Assembly (NCBI RefSeq): GCF_030161375.1
Contig: NZ_BSSQ01000014.1
Coordinates: forward strand, 281,095-345,094
DNA from: Paenibacillus glycanilyticus
GTDB lineage: Bacteria; Bacillota; Bacilli; Paenibacillales; Paenibacillaceae
DNA length: 64,000 bases
Direction of reading: 5' to 3'
Notes under the pieces: generated by a model
What the model saw: only the letters and a program-made list of their open reading frames with translations
Databases searched by the model: none
Told to the model about the DNA's origin: nothing
Shown: positions 44,676-53,516 of the stretch, piece by piece
Layout: each line of letters begins with the position of its first letter
Position numbering within the stretch: position 1 is the stretch's first letter
Position numbers and translations under genes: made by a program

Positions 44676-46292
44676 ATGACAACATCGATAACTATATTTG
44701 ATACTACGCTTCGCGACGGTACGCAAGGCGAAGGGATCAGCCTGTCAGCGGATGATAAGCTCAAAATTGCTCAAAAACTTGACGCTCTCGGCGTTCATTA
44801 TATTGAAGGCGGGAATCCAGGAAGCAACGGCAAAGATATTGAGTTTTTCCAACGGGTAAAAAGCTTGAACCTGCAAGCCAAAATCACGGCCTTTGGCAGT
44901 ACGCGCCGCAAATTCAGTCTGGCTGAACAAGATTCTTCCCTCGTCCGCATCGCGGAATCCGGCGTACCGGCTGCTACGTTAGTCGGCAAGTCGTGGGATT
45001 TCCACGTGCATACCGCTTTGCAAACGACGCTGGAAGAGAATTTGTCCATGATTTACGATTCCATCGCCTTTCTGAAGCATAAAGGCATGGAAGCCTTGTT
45101 TGACGCCGAGCATTTCTTCGACGGCTACAAGAACAATCCGGAATACGCGGTTCAAGTATTGCGCAAAGCTCAAGATGCTGGCGCTGACTGGCTTGTGCTC
45201 TGCGACACGAACGGCGGCACGCTGCCTGGTGAAATCCATGAGATTGTCAGCCGCATCCGCCAGGACCTTACGGCACCGATTGGCATACATACCCACAATG
45301 ACTGCGAGCTGGCGGTAGCCAATTCCCTCGCGGCCATCCAAGCCGGCGCACGCCAGGTACAAGGAACGATCAACGGCTACGGCGAGCGTTGCGGCAATGC
45401 CAACCTTTGCTCGATCATTCCAAACCTGCAGCTGAAGATGGGCTACGATGTCTTGCCTGAAGAGAAACTTCGCACGCTGACAGGAACTGCGCGGTACGTG
45501 AGCGAGATTGCGAACGTCAATATGCCGGTTGGTCAAGCTTACGTCGGCAACGCGGCTTTTGCCCACAAAGGCGGCATTCACGTATCGGCTATCATGAAGG
45601 ATTCCAAGACGTACGAGCATATTCAGCCAGAGCTTGTAGGCAACAAGCAGCGGATTCTCGTATCCGAACTTGCCGGCCAATCGAATATTATTTCCAAAGC
45701 GCAAACGCTTGGCCTGGATGTGAACGCGAACAATGAGCAGACCAAAGCGATCATGGACCATATTAAAGAGCTGGAACATCAAGGCTATCAATTCGAAGCT
45801 GCCGACGCCTCTCTTGAGCTTCTTCTCCGCCAAGCTTTTGGCGAGCCCGTTGAAGTATTCAAGGTTGAATCGTTCAAGATTCTCGTTGAGAGCGGCGCTA
45901 AAGGCCAAATGAACTCGGAAGCCATCGTTAAGCTGAAGGTTGACGGCCAGCAGGTCTATACCGCCGCTGAAGGCAACGGACCTGTCAACGCGCTTGATAA
46001 CGCCTTGCGCAAGGCACTAGTTCAGTTCTATCCGAAGATTGAAGAGATCCATTTGTCCGACTATAAGGTTCGCGTATTTGACGAAAAAGATGCTACGGCA
46101 GCGAAGGTGCGTGTCCTTGTAGAATCCTCCAACATGGATAGTACCTGGAGTACGGTCGGCGTATCCAGCAACGTTATCGAAGCAAGCTGGGAAGCGCTGG
46201 TTGACAGCATCCGTTATGCTTTGCTGAATATGGAGAAAGCAAGTACAGCTCCTTACGACAATATCGAACGAATCGGTGTTGTTAACCACTAA
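44676..46292 (+). CDS. cimA: (R)-citramalate synthase
   Basis: 538-aa enzyme condensing pyruvate and acetyl-CoA to citramalate, the threonine-independent route to 2-ketobutyrate and isoleucine. DmpG/LeuA-like TIM barrel opens with FDTTLRDGTQGEGISLS; metal His residues in IGIHTHNDCELAVANS; C-terminal LeuA regulatory domain from about residue 400 (isoleucine-sensitive in relatives). Length and the GTQGEGI motif favour CimA over LeuA. GAAGGAGG precedes the ATG; a TATAAT lies about 60 bases upstream. Monocistronic. Confidence 0.93.
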   Translation: MTTSITIFDTTLRDGTQGEGISLSADDKLKIAQKLDALGVHYIEGGNPGSNGKDIEFFQRVKSLNLQAKITAFGSTRRKFSLAEQDSSLVRIAESGVPAATLVGKSWDFHVHTALQTTLEENLSMIYDSIAFLKHKGMEALFDAEHFFDGYKNNPEYAVQVLRKAQDAGADWLVLCDTNGGTLPGEIHEIVSRIRQDLTAPIGIHTHNDCELAVANSLAAIQAGARQVQGTINGYGERCGNANLCSIIPNLQLKMGYDVLPEEKLRTLTGTARYVSEIANVNMPVGQAYVGNAAFAHKGGIHVSAIMKDSKTYEHIQPELVGNKQRILVSELAGQSNIISKAQTLGLDVNANNEQTKAIMDHIKELEHQGYQFEAADASLELLLRQAFGEPVEVFKVESFKILVESGAKGQMNSEAIVKLKVDGQQVYTAAEGNGPVNALDNALRKALVQFYPKIEEIHLSDYKVRVFDEKDATAAKVRVLVESSNMDSTWSTVGVSSNVIEASWEALVDSIRYALLNMEKASTAPYDNIERIGVVNH

Positions 46293-46305
46293 ATAAACGT
46301 CAAGA

Positions 46306-46336
46306 AAGCCCGGCAGACAACTGCCGGGCTTTTTGT
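46306..46336. terminator. Terminator after cimA
   Basis: Arms AAGCCCGGCAG (46306-46316) and CTGCCGGGCTT (46321-46331) with a short loop, then TTTGTTATTTC on plus; usable in both directions. Confidence 0.92.
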
Positions 46337-46346
46337 TATTTCTACA

Positions 46347-46880
46347 TTAGCTATATTGCTCGATCAACCGCTCCCACTCATCAATGGTAATCACGCCATT
46401 GATCCGTTCGCGGATAACCCCGTTTGCATCAATAAGGAAGGTGGTCGGGAATGTGTCAACCTTATAGGTGTTCGTAACGTCCCCTTTACGGTCCATCAGA
46501 ATCGGAAACGTAAATTCATGATCGTCCACAAATTGCCTTGCGGCTCTTTCCTTATCAAACTTTGTTGCATTCACGCCGTAAAAAGCGATTTTATCCCCGT
46601 ATTTCTCGTATAACTGCTGCAAATCCGGCGCTTCCAGCTCGCATGGACCACACCAGGATGCCCAGAAATTGACGAAAGTCAGCTTGTCCTGCTTGCCGCC
46701 AATCGCATACGTTTTCTCGTCTAGCCCCGGCAGCTCGAAGGTCACGGCTTCCGCTCCGGCTTTAGGCTTGAAGCTTGATGAGGCTGCCGTAACGCTGGAT
46801 TCGTCTTTTGCAACATATTGATACACCGCCAAACCCGCTAATACAAAAGCTGCAATAAACAACATCGTTGCGCGCTTCAT
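46347..46880 (-). CDS. Membrane-anchored thiol-disulfide oxidoreductase (ResA/TlpA-like)
   Basis: 177-aa protein with an uncleaved N-terminal membrane anchor (about residues 4-24) and an extracytoplasmic thioredoxin fold. Active site WASWCGPCE (about residue 75-82), cis-Pro in DTFPTTFLID. Resembles ResA, which reduces apocytochrome c cysteines, and TlpA-type reductants. No ccd or res genes adjoin, so a general extracytoplasmic thiol role is equally possible. Confidence 0.88.
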   Translation of the reverse strand: MKRATMLFIAAFVLAGLAVYQYVAKDESSVTAASSSFKPKAGAEAVTFELPGLDEKTYAIGGKQDKLTFVNFWASWCGPCELEAPDLQQLYEKYGDKIAFYGVNATKFDKERAARQFVDDHEFTFPILMDRKGDVTNTYKVDTFPTTFLIDANGVIRERINGVITIDEWERLIEQYS

Positions 46881-47012
46881 GATGTCCCTTCTTTCATTCG
46901 CGTTTCTATATTATGCCTATCGTAACACGGCGAGGAATGGAAGCTCAAGCTAGGGGGCACATTAGCCATTGAAAAAAGTCAATGTCACCAAGATCGGAGG
47001 AGACTGTTGTTC

Positions 47013-48218
47013 ATGGCCAAACACAAATGGCTGCAGTATCTTGCTTTTGCTTCCGTTCCGCTTGTCCTTGTGCTTGGCAACTCGATGCTTGTTCCGATAT
47101 TGCCTGACCTTGCCAAAAAGATGAAGATTACAGAGCTTCAGTCCAGCCTCGTTATCACTTTATTTTCGGTCAGCGCCGCTATTTTCATACCATTGATTGG
47201 TTATTTGTCAGACCGGTTCCGCCGAAAAGCAATCATCATCCCCGCATTGGCCGTCTATGGCGCCGCAGGGATATTAGCGGGCTTTGCAGCCGTCTGGGGC
47301 ACTTACTGGCTCCTCGTTATCGCCCGCGTGATCCAAGGCATCTCTGCGGCCGGTACGGCGCCGATTGCCATGGCGTTAGTTGGCGATATGTACAAAGACG
47401 GCGAAGAAAGCGAAGCGCTTGGCATTGTCGAAGCGTCCAACGGAGCCGGCAAGGTGATCAGCCCGATTCTCGGAGCTTCGCTCGCCTTAATCATCTGGTA
47501 TGCGCCGTTCTTTGCGTTTCCGGTATTTTGTGCCGCAGCTCTGGCTGCCGTGTGGTTCTTTATTAAAGAACCCGAGTCGAAGTCCGAACCGCTCAAGTTA
47601 AAGCAATATTTATCCGATATGAAGAAAATATTCAAGGAAAAAGGCAGCTGGCTCATTACCTCGTATTGTACTGGCGCATTAGGTTTATTCCTTCTGTTCG
47701 GCGTGCTGGTCTATCTGTCGGATATACTGGAGAAGCCCCCATACTCGATCGAGGGCGTTCTAAAAGGCTGCATCCTGGCCATTCCGCTCCTTGGCCTTGT
47801 TGTTACGGCCTATTTGACCGGTCACAACATCAAAAAAGACGGCAAAAAAATGCGCCGTTTTATTCTGATCGGATTATCGCTTATGAGCGCGGCTCTGATC
47901 GGTTGTTTGTTCAGCTATTGGCTCATCTATGTTTTTATCGGTTTTATTACGTTAAGCAGCATTGGTACCGGCTTGCTTCTCCCTTGTCTGAACACTTGGA
48001 TTACGGGATCCGTGGACCGTTCCCACCGGGGAATTGTAACTTCGTTCTATAACAGTTTGCGCTTCTTCGGCGTTGCGGCCGGGCCTCCCCTCTTCAGTTG
48101 GCTTGCCGATCGTTCCGTAACCGCATTGTTTATTCTGCTGGTTGTACTTGCAATTGCGGCCCTCATCTTCGCGATTAAACTGCTGCATCCGGAGAAAACG
48201 GCTAATCCGGCTAGCTAA
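47013..48218 (+). CDS. MFS efflux transporter, 12 helices
   Basis: 401-aa major facilitator of the DHA1 drug:H+ antiporter type. Motif A LIGYLSDRFRRKAII (about residues 58-72), motif B RVIQGISAAGTAPIA, motif C GKVISPILGASLA. Similar to bacillibactin or multidrug exporters of Bacilli; substrate unknown. ATG at 47013 (GGAGGAG ten bases upstream); a TTG two codons earlier is also possible. Monocistronic or followed by the JAMM gene. Confidence 0.85.
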   Translation: MAKHKWLQYLAFASVPLVLVLGNSMLVPILPDLAKKMKITELQSSLVITLFSVSAAIFIPLIGYLSDRFRRKAIIIPALAVYGAAGILAGFAAVWGTYWLLVIARVIQGISAAGTAPIAMALVGDMYKDGEESEALGIVEASNGAGKVISPILGASLALIIWYAPFFAFPVFCAAALAAVWFFIKEPESKSEPLKLKQYLSDMKKIFKEKGSWLITSYCTGALGLFLLFGVLVYLSDILEKPPYSIEGVLKGCILAIPLLGLVVTAYLTGHNIKKDGKKMRRFILIGLSLMSAALIGCLFSYWLIYVFIGFITLSSIGTGLLLPCLNTWITGSVDRSHRGIVTSFYNSLRFFGVAAGPPLFSWLADRSVTALFILLVVLAIAALIFAIKLLHPEKTANPAS

Positions 48219-48274
48219 CCTTTCCTGCGCTTAGTATAATGAATTGGATTCCGCAGGAAAGGGACGGGAAGCCG

Positions 48275-48706
48275 ATGTCTACCATTGCGATTACACAGTC
48301 TGCTTATATTCAATTAATTGAACGATGCCAGCAGGAATTACCCCGGGAGGCTTGCGGAGTACTAACAGGAACTGCGGCAACTCAGGGTATTCCGGCAATC
48401 GTTACGCACGTACACGCCATAACAAATATTCACGAGGATCCGTTCCGCTCTTTTCGCTTTCATCCCGGAGAATGGGTATCCGTGTATTATGACATGCAAA
48501 AAAACCGACAAACGCTCGTCGGTTTTTTCCACTCGCACCCAACCTCTTCCGTCACGCCGTCCAAACGCGATTGGCTTGGCTTGCCTGCTTCAGAGGAACA
48601 GGCCTCCTATTGGATTATCTCTATGGCAGATGGTCCCGTACCAGTCGTTCAACCTTATAGGCATGCTGGCCAGACCTTCTGTCCTCTAACGCTAATGTTT
48701 GCTTAA
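48275..48706 (+). CDS. JAMM/MPN+ metallopeptidase-like protein
   Basis: 143-aa JAB/MPN domain protein. The full zinc motif is present: Glu in REACGVLTG, then FFHSHPTSSVTPSKRDW supplying His-x-His and Asp with the intervening Ser. Bacterial stand-alone JAMM proteins are isopeptidases or sulfur-carrier-protein processing enzymes (e.g. Mec+). The start at 48275 is chosen because the ATG at 48239 lies within a TATAAT promoter-like element. No ThiS/MoaD-type partner is adjacent. Its last 15 bases overlap the convergent exonuclease gene. Confidence 0.85.
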   Translation: MSTIAITQSAYIQLIERCQQELPREACGVLTGTAATQGIPAIVTHVHAITNIHEDPFRSFRFHPGEWVSVYYDMQKNRQTLVGFFHSHPTSSVTPSKRDWLGLPASEEQASYWIISMADGPVPVVQPYRHAGQTFCPLTLMFA

Positions 48707-49429
48707 ATAAGCGTACAAATCCCCTAAAGTCGTAATGTTCCGGTCCAAAATCCGGATCAGGAACTGCTGCCAGAGCTTTGCTGTCATCAAGGAATCCTGC
48801 AGCGCGTGATGGCGTTCCGTTATTGGAATTCCGAAGTCTTCCAGCAAATCGTCAAGCGCATAAGAAGCCCGCTTCGGCTCCAGCCATTTGGCGACAAGCA
48901 TCGTGTCCAGAACCCGGTGATTCAAGCTGATTTTCGAAGTTCTCCATAACGCGGCATTCAGGAACTGCTTATCGTGTCCGGCAGCATGGGCCAGCAGCAG
49001 TCTTCTGCCGAGAAATTCCATAAAGTCATGCAGAACCTGCATCAGATCCGGAGCATCCTGCACCATCTCATTCGTGATTCCCGTTAACTCTATGATTTGC
49101 CTTGGAATTCGACGTTTCGGGTTGACAAGACTATAGAATTGCCTGGACTCATTCAGTTCCAGTCCCTTCATATGGACAGCGCCAAACGAGATGATCTCGT
49201 CCCCGTTCGAGGGATAGAACCCGGTTGTCTCCAAATCAAATACGACAATGTCCAGCTCCCTCAGCGGCATATCCAGCAAAGACTGCTTGCGCTGCTCTTT
49301 GTTGATGGAGCGGATAAATGCCATCTGCTGTGCGTTTTGCGAACCAAGCATAGAGGCAATGGCAGGCGTAAAGCCTCCCATTTTATACAAATTCCACATC
49401 CGCCCGACGCCTTTTGGTTCCTCCTTCAT
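48692..49429 (-). CDS. DnaQ-like 3'-5' exonuclease
   Basis: 245-aa DEDDh exonuclease. Exo I VVFDLETTGF (about residue 62), Exo II around AHAAGHDKQFL, Exo III HHALQDSLMTAKLWQQF. An N-terminal extension of about 55 residues is not part of the fold. Resembles PolC-type proofreading or RNase T-like nucleases; found with DUF294 proteins, as here (15-base gap), a pairing also known in Proteobacteria and Bacilli. Likely cotranscribed after amtB and the DUF294 gene. Confidence 0.88.
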   Translation of the reverse strand: MKEEPKGVGRMWNLYKMGGFTPAIASMLGSQNAQQMAFIRSINKEQRKQSLLDMPLRELDIVVFDLETTGFYPSNGDEIISFGAVHMKGLELNESRQFYSLVNPKRRIPRQIIELTGITNEMVQDAPDLMQVLHDFMEFLGRRLLLAHAAGHDKQFLNAALWRTSKISLNHRVLDTMLVAKWLEPKRASYALDDLLEDFGIPITERHHALQDSLMTAKLWQQFLIRILDRNITTLGDLYAYLSKH

Positions 49430-49444
49430 TCCTTATCCACCGCC

Positions 49445-50512
49445 TTACATGAACCTTCCTGTTGTTCGCTTGAACACTTTACGCTGTAGCCTCTTCCCGA
49501 TTCTGAGCGCGCTCTTTAGCTCCTCGGTCATTTCTCTGCTCAAGCTCCGACTGGAGAGCTTTCCGTTATTGGCATACAATCCGTCGTCATTTTGTTCCGT
49601 TGTCATAAGCCGCAACCGGAGAAACAGTCGGAAAGCCTGCTCGTAGGAGGCCGCTTCATCCGATTCCAATTGATCATGCATCGCCAGCGTGCGAATACGA
49701 GACAATGTTGCCGTATCGCGAATGCCCGCTTGAAGCGCCAGCAGACGCACGGCGTTCACAAGCGGGATATAGGCTCCATATTTAATATCCAGACTACCGG
49801 CATCCGTTCCATACTGTTCTTTAAGCAAATGTCCAAATACGCCAAGCAGCACTTTATGGCGCATCGTATTATCCAGCATTCGCCGAGTAATATTCGGATA
49901 ATCAACGACATTATTGAAATAATGGTCCTTCAGCTCAAACGCCAAACGATGATCGCCGTATACCGATCTAGCATCGGCCAAAATCAACAAATAACGAACA
50001 GCTTCCCAAGCCGGCTCGGCAAACCAGCTATTCAGCTTGGCCTTCCATTCGGCTAACGACATGCACCATTCCGGGTTGTTGCTTAGCACGTTACCCTCGC
50101 ATAACGGATAGCCGGATTGATGCAAAGTCGAGACGATAATTGAGGTTAATTGCTGAAAATAAGCCTTGGCTTCTTCCGAATCGTCCGCGGAGTCCTCAAA
50201 AACAATACCGCTGTCCTGATCACTCGACAACGTCTGCTCCTGACGTCCTCCGCTGCCGAACAATAGATACGCGTAAGGCACGGGGGGAGAACCCATCCCC
50301 AACCGTGCCATTTCCGCTTCCGCTAATAGGATAGAGCGGCAGATCACAGAATCATGCAGCTCATTTAATTGTTCGTTGAATTGTTCGACCGGACTCATCT
50401 GGAGAACGCCTTTCATATGCTCATGTACTTGATCCCGCAAACTGCGCAGTACATTCACGTTATCGGCTTTGCCGATTTGCTTCAGAAGCTGCACACGCAC
50501 CGGATCTCCCAT
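49445..50512 (-). CDS. DUF294 nucleotidyltransferase-like (GlnD-type) protein
   Basis: 355-aa protein with the DUF294 nucleotidyltransferase core LFGSGGRQEQTLSSDQDSGIVFED (about residues 84-107) and the helical DUF294_C domain. GlnD-like transferases uridylylate PII proteins; the G-S-G-G-R-x-E and D-x-D metal residues are intact, so activity is plausible. CBS or cNMP domains often fused to it are absent. Position directly downstream of amtB, the ammonium transporter, is suggestive of nitrogen signalling (inference); no PII gene is in the window. Confidence 0.85.
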   Translation of the reverse strand: MGDPVRVQLLKQIGKADNVNVLRSLRDQVHEHMKGVLQMSPVEQFNEQLNELHDSVICRSILLAEAEMARLGMGSPPVPYAYLLFGSGGRQEQTLSSDQDSGIVFEDSADDSEEAKAYFQQLTSIIVSTLHQSGYPLCEGNVLSNNPEWCMSLAEWKAKLNSWFAEPAWEAVRYLLILADARSVYGDHRLAFELKDHYFNNVVDYPNITRRMLDNTMRHKVLLGVFGHLLKEQYGTDAGSLDIKYGAYIPLVNAVRLLALQAGIRDTATLSRIRTLAMHDQLESDEAASYEQAFRLFLRLRLMTTEQNDDGLYANNGKLSSRSLSREMTEELKSALRIGKRLQRKVFKRTTGRFM

Positions 50513-50552
50513 CCGCCGCCTCTCCCCTCAGGACAGTCCAACAAACCTTGCC

Positions 50553-51911
50553 TTAACCTTGGATGCCTTGACCTTTTTTAAGTTGCTCAGGATAACCATA
50601 AGCGCCGTGTTCACTCAGGTCAAGACCGATAATTTCTTGTTCTTCCGTTACGCGGAATCCAATTGTGTACTTAATAATGGCAAGCACGATGAACGATGCC
50701 ACAAGAACAAATACGCCGCACACCAGAACCGACAAAGCTTGAACGCCCAATTGGTGCCAGCTGCCAGTATCAATCAGACCGCCTTGGCCCACGCCTACTT
50801 TGGAAGCAAGCTCATCCGTTGCGAAGATACCGTTAGCAAGCGTACCCCAGATACCTGCAGCACCGTGTACGGACATTGCATAGATCGGATCGTCGACTTT
50901 GATTTTTTCGAAGAATTTCGCGCTGTAGAATACAAGCACGCCTGCTACCAGACCGATTACTACCGCAGCCCAAGGCTCAACGAATGCGCAAGAAGCTGTA
51001 ATGGCTACGAGACCGGCAAGCGTACCGTTCAGCATTGTCGTAATGTCAGCTTTGCCGTTAACTGCCCACGAGATGAGAAGTGCCGCAACTGCGCCAGCGC
51101 CAGCGCCAAGCATCGTCGTGAAACCTACATAACCAAAGAAACCGTCGCCGATTGCAAGTGTCGAACCAGCGTTGAAGCCAAACCAACCTACCCACAGAAG
51201 CAATACGGACAAAGCCGTAAATACTTGGTTGTGGCCGGAAATTTCGTTAGCGGAGCCGTCTTTGTTGTATTTGCCAATACGCGGTTTCAGGAGTACGGTT
51301 GCCGCGAATGCCGCAATAGCGCCGGACAAGTGAACTACCGTCGAACCAGCGAAGTCTTGCGCGCCGTCTTTAGCGAGCCAGCCGCCGCCCCAGATCCAGT
51401 GAGCCACGATAGGATAGATAACACCGATAAATACAATCGTAAAGATGAAGTAAGAGGACAATTTAGCGCGTTCTGCAAAGCCGCCCCAAGCGATGGACAG
51501 CGATACTACCGCAAAAGCAAGTTGGAACAGGAAGAACAATGTAGTAGGAAGACCGTCGTCTACGCTAATAATGGAAGGATCGAATAGAAAATCGCCGAAT
51601 CCGATAAATCCGTTAACCGAGCTGTCGGCACCAAACGCGAAGCCATAACCAACTGCCCAATAAACCAATGCTGCAAGTCCTGCGGTGAAGATCGTTTTGC
51701 CGGCAACGTGGCCTGCGTTTTTCATTCTAGTGGAACCTGTCTCTAATAGGATGAAGCCGCCTTGCATGAGCAATACGAGCACGAATGCTACCATTACCCA
51801 CAATGAGTTAATCCCCATGTTAAGCGTTCCTGCTGTCGGGTCATCGGCAAACGCCATTGCCGGAAACACCAAACATAATACAGCTAAAGTTAACACCATT
51901 TTCTTAATCAA
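50553..51911 (-). CDS. amtB: Ammonium transporter Amt
   Basis: About 452-aa trimeric ammonium channel. Signal-like N-terminus (LTLAVLCLVFPAMAFA), 11 helices, and the Amt signature FAGSTVVHLSGAIAAFAATVLL (about residue 168) with the twin pore histidines in VHLSG and VHGAAGIWGTL. TTG at 51911 is the most likely start (AAGGGAG eight bases upstream). No glnB/glnK follows, unlike the usual pair; a DUF294 gene follows instead. Controlled by a perfect GlnR/TnrA box in the leader. Confidence 0.94.
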   Translation of the reverse strand: MIKKMVLTLAVLCLVFPAMAFADDPTAGTLNMGINSLWVMVAFVLVLLMQGGFILLETGSTRMKNAGHVAGKTIFTAGLAALVYWAVGYGFAFGADSSVNGFIGFGDFLFDPSIISVDDGLPTTLFFLFQLAFAVVSLSIAWGGFAERAKLSSYFIFTIVFIGVIYPIVAHWIWGGGWLAKDGAQDFAGSTVVHLSGAIAAFAATVLLKPRIGKYNKDGSANEISGHNQVFTALSVLLLWVGWFGFNAGSTLAIGDGFFGYVGFTTMLGAGAGAVAALLISWAVNGKADITTMLNGTLAGLVAITASCAFVEPWAAVVIGLVAGVLVFYSAKFFEKIKVDDPIYAMSVHGAAGIWGTLANGIFATDELASKVGVGQGGLIDTGSWHQLGVQALSVLVCGVFVLVASFIVLAIIKYTIGFRVTEEQEIIGLDLSEHGAYGYPEQLKKGQGIQG

Positions 51912-51928
51912 TACGACCACTCCCTTAA

Positions 51929-51945
51929 TGTGATGTTTACTAACA
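51929..51945. promoter_or_regulatory. GlnR/TnrA box in the amtB leader
   Basis: TGTGA-TGTTTAC-TAACA is a perfect TGTNA-N7-TNACA site located between the predicted start (about 51960) and the start codon, a position expected for repression. Confidence 0.75.
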
Positions 51946-51966
51946 TGTTAGGAAAGACTTAATGTC

Positions 51967-51995
51967 ATTATAGTCAGGAACACCTAATTTGACAA
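51967..51995 (-). promoter_or_regulatory. Promoter of amtB
   Basis: On the minus strand TTGTCA, 17-base spacer, TATAAT; start near 51960. The remaining sequence to 52191 holds no gene that I can see. Confidence 0.8.
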
Positions 51996-52191
51996 TATAT
52001 AATCTTCTAAAATAGAAAAAAAATCTAACGTTCGTGTCTTAATTCGAACGGAATGTTAAGTTTTTTCACAAATGAGCTAGGGAATTGGTTCTAGAGCATA
52101 TATATTCTTCGCATTTTCAATCTAATACTTTGGAATCATAGTCTACCAAAATTCAATATTCAGGCGAAATTTGTACATTCATGTAACACGT

Positions 52192-52221
52192 TTGACTGTA
52201 CGGTTAGTTTAGGATTAAAAT
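52192..52221 (+). promoter_or_regulatory. Promoter of the MerR-family gene
   Basis: TTGACT (52192-52197), an 18-base spacer and TAAAAT (52216-52221), about 30 bases before the gene. Confidence 0.65.
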
Positions 52222-52253
52222 TAATGAATAGTATATAGAAAGAAGGTGGAGAG

Positions 52254-52694
52254 ATTGGGGATACGACGCTTTATCGTATAGGCGAACTTTCGAAGTTAGC
52301 GAATGTGAGCTCTCGGACAATTGATTATTACACTTCCATGGGCCTAATAGAACCGTCGGAACGTTCCGCCAAAAATTATCGTTTATATCACGATGAAACT
52401 TTAGCCAGGCTCAAACGTATCGAACAAATGAAGCTAGAAAAATATACGCTGGACGAAATCAGGGAAGCTTTGGACGGCTGGAGCAAGATTACGCCCGAGG
52501 AGCAAGTTTCTCAGAAGCTTACGGATCTGCAGCATCACTTATCCCAATTGGAACGCGAAGTGAAAGAGCTGGAGCCGGTTATTAAGCAGCTGAAGCCAAG
52601 ACAAGCCAATCGGTTGTATACTCGCCTCATGCCGCAAACCGCAGCTTGTATCGAAGCGTTAATGCTTCTTATTAACAAGGGAAATTTCATGTAA
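52254..52694 (+). CDS. MerR-family regulator, apparent ATT start
   Basis: About 146-aa regulator. The N-terminal winged helix LYRIGELSKLANVSSRTIDYYTSMGLIEPSER is complete only if translation begins upstream of the first in-frame GTG (52305). The only possible start between the AGAAGGTGGAG site and the HTH is ATT at 52254; no in-frame ATG, GTG or TTG exists there. A coiled coil with LKRIEQMKLEKYTLDEIREAL and a Glu/Leu-rich helix follow; the effector end is short, so the ligand is unknown. Followed by yugP. Confidence 0.8.
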   Translation: MGDTTLYRIGELSKLANVSSRTIDYYTSMGLIEPSERSAKNYRLYHDETLARLKRIEQMKLEKYTLDEIREALDGWSKITPEEQVSQKLTDLQHHLSQLEREVKELEPVIKQLKPRQANRLYTRLMPQTAACIEALMLLINKGNFM

Positions 52695-52745
52695 GGATTT
52701 GTCCCATCGATACAGCCTTGACCATTCTATTGGAGGTATGATCAC

Positions 52746-53429
52746 ATGTTTTTCCACCCTATGGACTTCCTCATCCTGATTGCCTTCGCTTTATCCATTT
52801 GGGCGCAGTTTCGGGTCAAAGGAACGTTCAACCGATGGGCCGGCGTACAAACGGCATACGGTTTGACCGGTTACCAGGCTGCACGGCGAATGCTGGACGC
52901 AAACGGCCTGCATGACGTACCTATCGAGCCTGTACGCGGTACGCTGTCTGACCACTACGATCCGATTCATCGCGTTGTTCGATTATCTGAGCAAGTGTAT
53001 TATGAAAGTTCGATTTCCGCTGTTGCGGTTGCCTGCCACGAAGTTGGGCACGCGATTCAGCACAAAGAGCATTACCCGATGCTTGTTCTTCGCCACCGGA
53101 TCTTCCCGGTCGTGAACATCGCATCCGGTATCGCACCGTTCCTGCTCATCGCCGGCTTCTTGTTCCATGCGATGAACTTAGTCGGTCTTGGCATCATCTT
53201 CTTCTCGGTAGCCGTTGCCTTCCAGGTCATTACGCTGCCGGTCGAATTTAATGCAAGTAACCGGGCACGCGATTTGATGGTTGCCGAAGGCTTCATTACC
53301 AATGAAGAAGAACGCGGAGTAGCGAAAGTGCTTAACGCTGCCGCCCTCACTTATGTAGCAGCAGCGCTGATCTCCTTGCTGGAGCTCGTCAAATACATTA
53401 TGATCTTCACATCAAGTAATGATGACTAA
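52746..53429 (+). CDS. yugP: YugP-type membrane zinc metallopeptidase
   Basis: 227-aa integral membrane protein (DUF2661/Zn_peptidase_2). Zinc motif HEVGHAIQHKEHYP (about residue 98) in the cytoplasmic or membrane-proximal part after an N-terminal helix; the third ligand is probably in LPVEFNASNRA. Three or four additional helices follow. Substrates unknown. 51 bases after the MerR gene, with GGAGGTATGATC, so probably one operon. Confidence 0.9.
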   Translation: MFFHPMDFLILIAFALSIWAQFRVKGTFNRWAGVQTAYGLTGYQAARRMLDANGLHDVPIEPVRGTLSDHYDPIHRVVRLSEQVYYESSISAVAVACHEVGHAIQHKEHYPMLVLRHRIFPVVNIASGIAPFLLIAGFLFHAMNLVGLGIIFFSVAVAFQVITLPVEFNASNRARDLMVAEGFITNEEERGVAKVLNAAALTYVAAALISLLELVKYIMIFTSSNDD

Positions 53430-53430
53430 A

Positions 53431-53516
53431 ACACAAGAAACGGTATCTCCAGGGAGATACCGTTGATGTAACTGACACAAGAAACGGTATCTCCTAAGGA
53501 GATACCGTTTCTTTGT
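53431..53516. repeat. Duplicated terminator hairpin between yugP and gltC-like genes
   Basis: ACACAAGAAACGGTATCTCC occurs exactly twice (53431-53450 and 53475-53494), each followed by a complementary GGAGATACCGTT arm. The second hairpin (53482-53510) has longer arms and a T-rich tail and overlaps the end of the minus-strand gene; the first lacks a T-run. Tandem duplication of 44 bases with later divergence. Confidence 0.88.

Noticed and set aside
48239-48274. Upstream ATG for the JAMM gene
   Set aside because: It lies inside a TATAAT-like element and lacks a ribosome-binding site; 48275 fits better.
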